64,000 nt of DNA. Source: JBCCDY01 sp039030555 (GTDB taxonomy: Bacteria > Bacteroidota > Bacteroidia > Cytophagales > Cyclobacteriaceae). The notes beneath the pieces were generated by a model that saw only the letters and a list, made by a program, of their open reading frames with translations, was not told the origin of the DNA and did no database searches. The translations under genes and the position numbers were made by a program. Location of the stretch: NCBI GenBank assembly GCA_039030555.1, contig JBCCDY010000003.1, forward strand, positions 124,001-188,000, read 5' to 3'. Shown here in pieces: positions 60,660-64,000 of the stretch. Every line of letters starts with the position of its first letter. The stretch's first letter is position 1.

Positions 60660-61436
60660 ATGAGCGAGGAAGAACACCATAAAATAGAGCTTTACCTTAA
60701 AGGAAAACTTTTAGGTTCTCAGTTAGAAGAGTTCGAACATCGTATGCAGTTGGATACTCAATTCCGTAGTGAAGTAGAGCTGTTTGGTCTCGCAATTAAT
60801 GCAGTTAAAAGCGACGGGCTAAAGAGTGACCTGGAGGCCATCCATAAAGAATTGTACGAGAAGGACGAAAAAGTAATAGGAATTAGTGGAAGAAGGTGGT
60901 TTTATGTATCCGGAATAGCTGCTTCAATTTTGATTTTTGTAGCAGTTAGATTTTTTATTTTTAATAATCCTAATAGCTCTGAACAACTATTCGAAACTTA
61001 TTTCAGCCCCTTTCCCGATTATGTTACCAAGCGAAATCCTGGAGACCTTATGGAGTGGGAAAAAGGCTTCCAGGCATATTCAGAAGGAAATTATCAATTA
61101 GCAATTTATTACTTCACGGAAGAAAATAATCCAAAGAATTTAGAGGAGGACATCTTATTTTATCTGGGGATGAGTTATTTGGCCAATGAAAAAAATTCGG
61201 AGGCCATAGTTACCTTTTCAGAACTGTTGCAACAAAGTACCAAGTACCGGCAACAGCTCCACTGGTACCTTTCTCTGGCCTACTTAAAATCAGGCCAAAT
61301 CAACGAGGCTATTTCTATTTTGGAAAAAATAGAAAGGAAAGAATATCAAAATGAAGAGGCCAGAGAACTTTTGGAGCTATTAAGCGACCAAAAGGAAAAT
61401 GGAATCGGCTCAAATTCAACAAAAACTACTCCATGA
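60660..61436 (+). CDS. Anti-sigma-like membrane protein with TPR repeats
   Basis: 258 residues. N-terminal EHHKIELYLKGKLLGSQLEEFEHRMQLD (about 4-31) is the Bacteroidota anti-sigma 'ZAS-like' helix without Cys/His. One TM helix at about 83-101. The periplasmic part (about 110-250) holds three TPR-like pairs, with WEKGFQAYSEGNYQLAIYYFT, ILFYLGMSYLANEKNSEAIVTFSELL and YLSLAYLKSGQINEAISILEKI. Likely holds the sigma factor and senses a periplasmic partner. Three bases after the sigma gene. Confidence 0.85.
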   Translation: MSEEEHHKIELYLKGKLLGSQLEEFEHRMQLDTQFRSEVELFGLAINAVKSDGLKSDLEAIHKELYEKDEKVIGISGRRWFYVSGIAASILIFVAVRFFIFNNPNSSEQLFETYFSPFPDYVTKRNPGDLMEWEKGFQAYSEGNYQLAIYYFTEENNPKNLEEDILFYLGMSYLANEKNSEAIVTFSELLQQSTKYRQQLHWYLSLAYLKSGQINEAISILEKIERKEYQNEEARELLELLSDQKENGIGSNSTKTTP

Positions 61437-63412
61437 AGCTGAGTATATCGGCTATGAAATAATCAGACGGGCTAAGAAAGATGAGTTTGGAATTTACTGG
61501 GATTCTTTACCAATAGATACAAAAGAAGATGTTCAGGAAAGCATCTTTGCTGGCGATGCTGGCATTATTTTATTCTTGTCTGAATTGGCCAAACAATCAT
61601 CAGATACTATTTTCGATACCACAGTTAACTCAGGTCTTGAGGCTCTTTATAATAGATGTCTTTCAAAACCTACGGATAATTACGCCTTTTATACAGGTAG
61701 GGCAGGAGTAGCTTATTTGTGTTCTTTATTAGTAGGAGAAAAAAAGAGTAAAAACTACAGGATTATGCTATTGACCTCATATCAGGTTGTGAACGCTTTT
61801 TAGAAAACCCTGAGAAGGTTAGCAATTTTCTAAGCGGTATATCCGGAACACTTTTAGCTTTGGTATATATTCATTCAAAAACGGATAGTGAGTGCTTAAA
61901 AGAACCGATTAAACGGTTTGTTGAAGCGCTCCATAAAGATGTAAAATTAGTCGAAAAGGCCTTTACTGGGATCGCTCAGGTGAAATTACGAAGGGCTTAT
62001 GTGGTATGGCTTATGGAGCTGGAGGTATCGGATTTGTATTCAATCAACTTGCCCAATACTTTGAATATACTCCTTTTGAAAGAATTGCCCAGGCCGCTTT
62101 TCAGTATGAAAATGATCATTTCGATAATGAATTAAGCAACTGGCCTGATTGGAGAAAAAATGAAACAAGTGATCTCACAAAGCAAGTATTGGAATCATCT
62201 TATTTGGCTGATAAGAAATCGTATTTCAAAGAGAATAAAAATTCAATGACTTGGGCTAGTGGGGCTCCCGGGGTCGGCTTTTCAAGACTATACAGCTCCG
62301 ATAAAAGAAGCCTTTCTGATGTAGAATTAGCATTGAATATCACTTATGAAATGTTAAACGGGAGTAAAAAGTGCAGCTTGCTCACATTAGGTGATGGCCA
62401 TTTAGGGAATATTATTTTTTTATCACGCGCTCAAAAGATGCTTGACAAAAAAACTCATGATCAATTTATTTTTGAAAGCGTGGAGAATATACTTGTATCT
62501 AACTCACTGAAGCATAATCGGAGTACTTTAGATCGAGAAGTTAAACGAAGTAAAAATATTGGTTTGTTTGAGGGGTATTCAGGCTTAGGCTATTTCTACC
62601 TTAGTTTAATAGATGCTCCAACTATTTCTTCTATTTTGAGCCCCACTATTCAGGGAACCTTTAAAGGAAATTCCAACGAATTTTTTAAATCGATTCTAAG
62701 TATAAAATCAACTCTTTTATTAAAGTCATTTCCTAAAACATACCGTAATCTAAAAGAAAAGCACCACCAAAAGCCTGAGGATTTTATTCATGAAAGGACT
62801 GATTTTCACAATATTTTCAATGCTTTTCACCAGCGGATCTTAAAAAAACCAATTATTAAAAATGACCATAATTTATTGGACACATATTGCTTAGAAAAGA
62901 AATGCCTGGAGCTGGATAGCGATATATGGAGTTTGAGCTATGTCAATACAAGGCAAGAAGTTGAATTGAAGAAATCATTGCAGCTTATAGATACTATTGA
63001 TGAGTCTAATTGGAATACTATATGGCTCTCATTAATGGAGGATGCCAGAGTTATTGACTCTGGAAGAGATTGCGATTTTCAAAAACAGATCAATAAGATG
63101 TATGGGAAAGGGCGGAACAAGAACCCGATCCTTCTAATGCCAGGTGCTAAATCGACTATGCAATTAACTCTAGACCCTTTTATGCAATTCTTAGTGGAAA
63201 AACTAAGAAAAGGAACAGACTTAAAAACGCTAATGGAAGCTACTTTTGAAAAGTTCTCTAAAGAGCAGAAAAGTGAATTGAAGGATCTAAAGATATTTAC
63301 AATTGATGCGCTAAAGAATATCACCAAACTTGGGGCTATTCGATGGGACTCTAAATTTGATTCTAAAAAGAAGGTCGTTGAAAGTGAGTTATCTAGATTT
63401 GATTTTAAGTAA
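61399..63412 (+). pseudogene. LanC-like protein with two single-base frameshifts
   Basis: The frame starts at ATG 61399 (38 bases inside the TPR gene) and runs into a stop at 61801; the continuing LanC sequence is read first in the next frame back from about 61752, then again one frame back from about 61955 to 63412. Adding one base to A-runs near 61750 and 61954 restores 671 codons without a stop. LanC motifs: AGDAGIILFLSEL, YTGRAGVAYL, SGISGTLLALVYIH, CGMAYGAGGIGFVF, WASGAPGVGF, LTLGDGHLGN. NisC-type catalytic/zinc residues (His of AHG, Cys of WC-G-PG, Cys-His of CHG) are Tyr, Ala and Gly-Asp. The last 250 residues are an unrecognised domain. Confidence 0.75.
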
Positions 63413-63591
63413 GATTCTCTTCCGAATAACTTAATATAAATGATGCAATAAGAATAGCTTTAATGTTTATCATAGAGAGTTACCTTTTTTAGTATCATAC
63501 CAAAAAATCTTATGATTTTTCTTTTTGACCGGGTATAAGATAGGCACTCTCTCTAAGTCTAGTCATCAGAATAAAATTATTTTGACTCATT

Positions 63592-63831
63592 ATGATGACC
63601 TCTTTACGTTTTGTACAACTAAAGGGAGACACAAAACAGTTTAAAATGAAGTTTATTGGATTTAAAGCCGATTCGAAAGACACAGCAAAAGAGGGTCAAA
63701 AATCTTTTCAAAGTATATTCTTATGGAATATAAGATGGGGTACTATCTTAACGTTTTGTCTAATGCTCTTGATTCTACTTGCAATCTGGTCTATAAAGTA
63801 CCATACCCAACTTAGTCATTATACGCCATAA
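63592..63831 (+). CDS. Possible small single-TM protein
   Basis: 79 residues from 63592, or 62 from ATG 63643 (MKFIGFKADSKDTAKEGQ), which I prefer since the transcript from a -7-like TTATTTTG at 63577-63584 would start about 63591. One hydrophobic helix (WGTILTFCLMLLILLAIW). Not a lanthipeptide precursor (one Cys only). Real or spurious cannot be decided. Confidence 0.4.
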   Translation: MMTSLRFVQLKGDTKQFKMKFIGFKADSKDTAKEGQKSFQSIFLWNIRWGTILTFCLMLLILLAIWSIKYHTQLSHYTP

Positions 63832-63883
63832 TTGAGTTAAATAGTCATTAGCGAAATTTGGAAGAAAGGTTAAAAATTAAGTA

Positions 63884-64000
63884 CTAGCCCTCTTTCCTTT
63901 CTACTAACAGTACATAACCCTCTTCAAGGTTTAAATAGCCCTGTTCGTAACAGAAATAATAGATATCACCAGCCTTGGTTGTGTATGTATTGGTATTGAA
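63884..64000 (-). CDS. C-terminal end of an unknown gene (cut by window edge)
   Basis: 38 codons in one open frame from the window edge to TAG at 63884-63886: NTYTTKAGDIYYFCYEQGY ... YVLLVERKEG. Residue usage looks coding (aromatic strands). No family can be assigned from this length. Convergent with the preceding genes. Confidence 0.5.
   Translation of the reverse strand, partial: FNTNTYTTKAGDIYYFCYEQGYLNLEEGYVLLVERKEG

Noticed and set aside
61739..61751. A AAA AAG AGT slippery heptamer, as in E. coli dnaX, in the LanC-like gene
   Set aside because: After a -1 slip the next codons are GAG and TAA, so it ends at once and does not join the later frame, which opens only after 61751. The downstream stem needed for efficient slipping was not seen.
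63592..63831. Lanthipeptide precursor for the LanC-like protein
   Set aside because: The small protein has a single Cys and a TM helix, and no leader-core pattern; no dehydratase is present.
1..64000. CRISPR arrays, insertion sequences, prophage, rRNA
   Set aside because: No regularly spaced repeats, transposase, integrase or phage genes, and no rRNA sequence were found.

Overview
The window reads as a stretch of core chromosome from a marine-type Bacteroidota of the order Cytophagales (Roseivirga/Marivirga-like; the rank is inferred, not measured). The evidence is AT-rich DNA, promoters of the Bacteroidota form TTTG-N19-22-TAnnTTTG, few Shine-Dalgarno sites, a TonB-dependent receptor with a carboxypeptidase-regulatory-like domain, DUF3078 and DUF1573 proteins, SiaB/SiaC, a zinc-poor DnaJ and atpD-atpC as a separate ATP synthase operon. 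There are about 55 protein genes, two tRNA-Val genes, one toxin pseudogene, one frameshifted gene and a few short repeats. No IS element, phage, CRISPR or rRNA was seen.

Layout. 1-4.6 kb: the end of one sensor kinase gene and a complete kinase/response-regulator pair, each divergent from a small secreted protein gene, with lysA between. Both divergent regions carry four helically phased TTAAC boxes at the same distance from the promoter. 4.6-8.4 kb: tRNA-Val(GAC), a degenerate copy of its 3' end, and a large TonB receptor. 8.5-21.9 kb: a membrane glycosyltransferase, dnaK, a methyltransferase, ppk1, an HD-PycTM protein (Pycsar-effector family), an SdiA-regulated-like protein, a kinase-like/BamA-type barrel fusion, a DUF3078 protein and a membrane zinc-ribbon protein. 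22-27.3 kb (minus strand): ALDH8-type dehydrogenase, adenosine kinase, homogentisate dioxygenase, C-terminal processing protease. 27.4-31 kb: hemerythrin-like protein, ruvX, def, a methionine/glutamine aminotransferase and its omega-amidase. 31-36.7 kb: two unknown small genes, siaB-siaC, a 45-residue membrane protein, an alkyltransferase-like protein, a sodium:solute symporter, clpS-recR, yceI. 36.9-44.8 kb: aminotransferase, broken HigBA toxin-antitoxin locus, hemE, sdaAA, transporters, upp, an M42-like peptidase and hpt. 44.8-52.9 kb: adk, obg, grpE-dnaJ, an ABC exporter of NatAB type, a sensor kinase. 53-59.7 kb: atpDC, a palindromic MITE-like element, a metallo-hydrolase, murF, an AsmA-type protein. 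59.8-64 kb: tRNA-Val(UAC) and an accessory-looking operon of ECF sigma factor, TPR anti-sigma-like protein and a LanC-like protein that has lost the LanC zinc and catalytic residues and contains two single-base frameshifts.

How parts work together. dnaK and grpE-dnaJ form the Hsp70 machine and share an unusual upstream pattern (a TGTCA dyad followed by TTGGCA-N6-TTGA, spaced as a sigma-54 promoter). upp, hpt, adk and adenosine kinase are nucleotide salvage. The aminotransferase/omega-amidase pair fits the glutamine transaminase pathway. The best candidates for undescribed biology are the sigma/TPR/LanC-like operon, the kinase-like/BamA fusion, the HD-PycTM protein beside ppk1 with no cyclase, and the phased TTAAC regulatory pattern. 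All function calls rest on motif recognition by eye.
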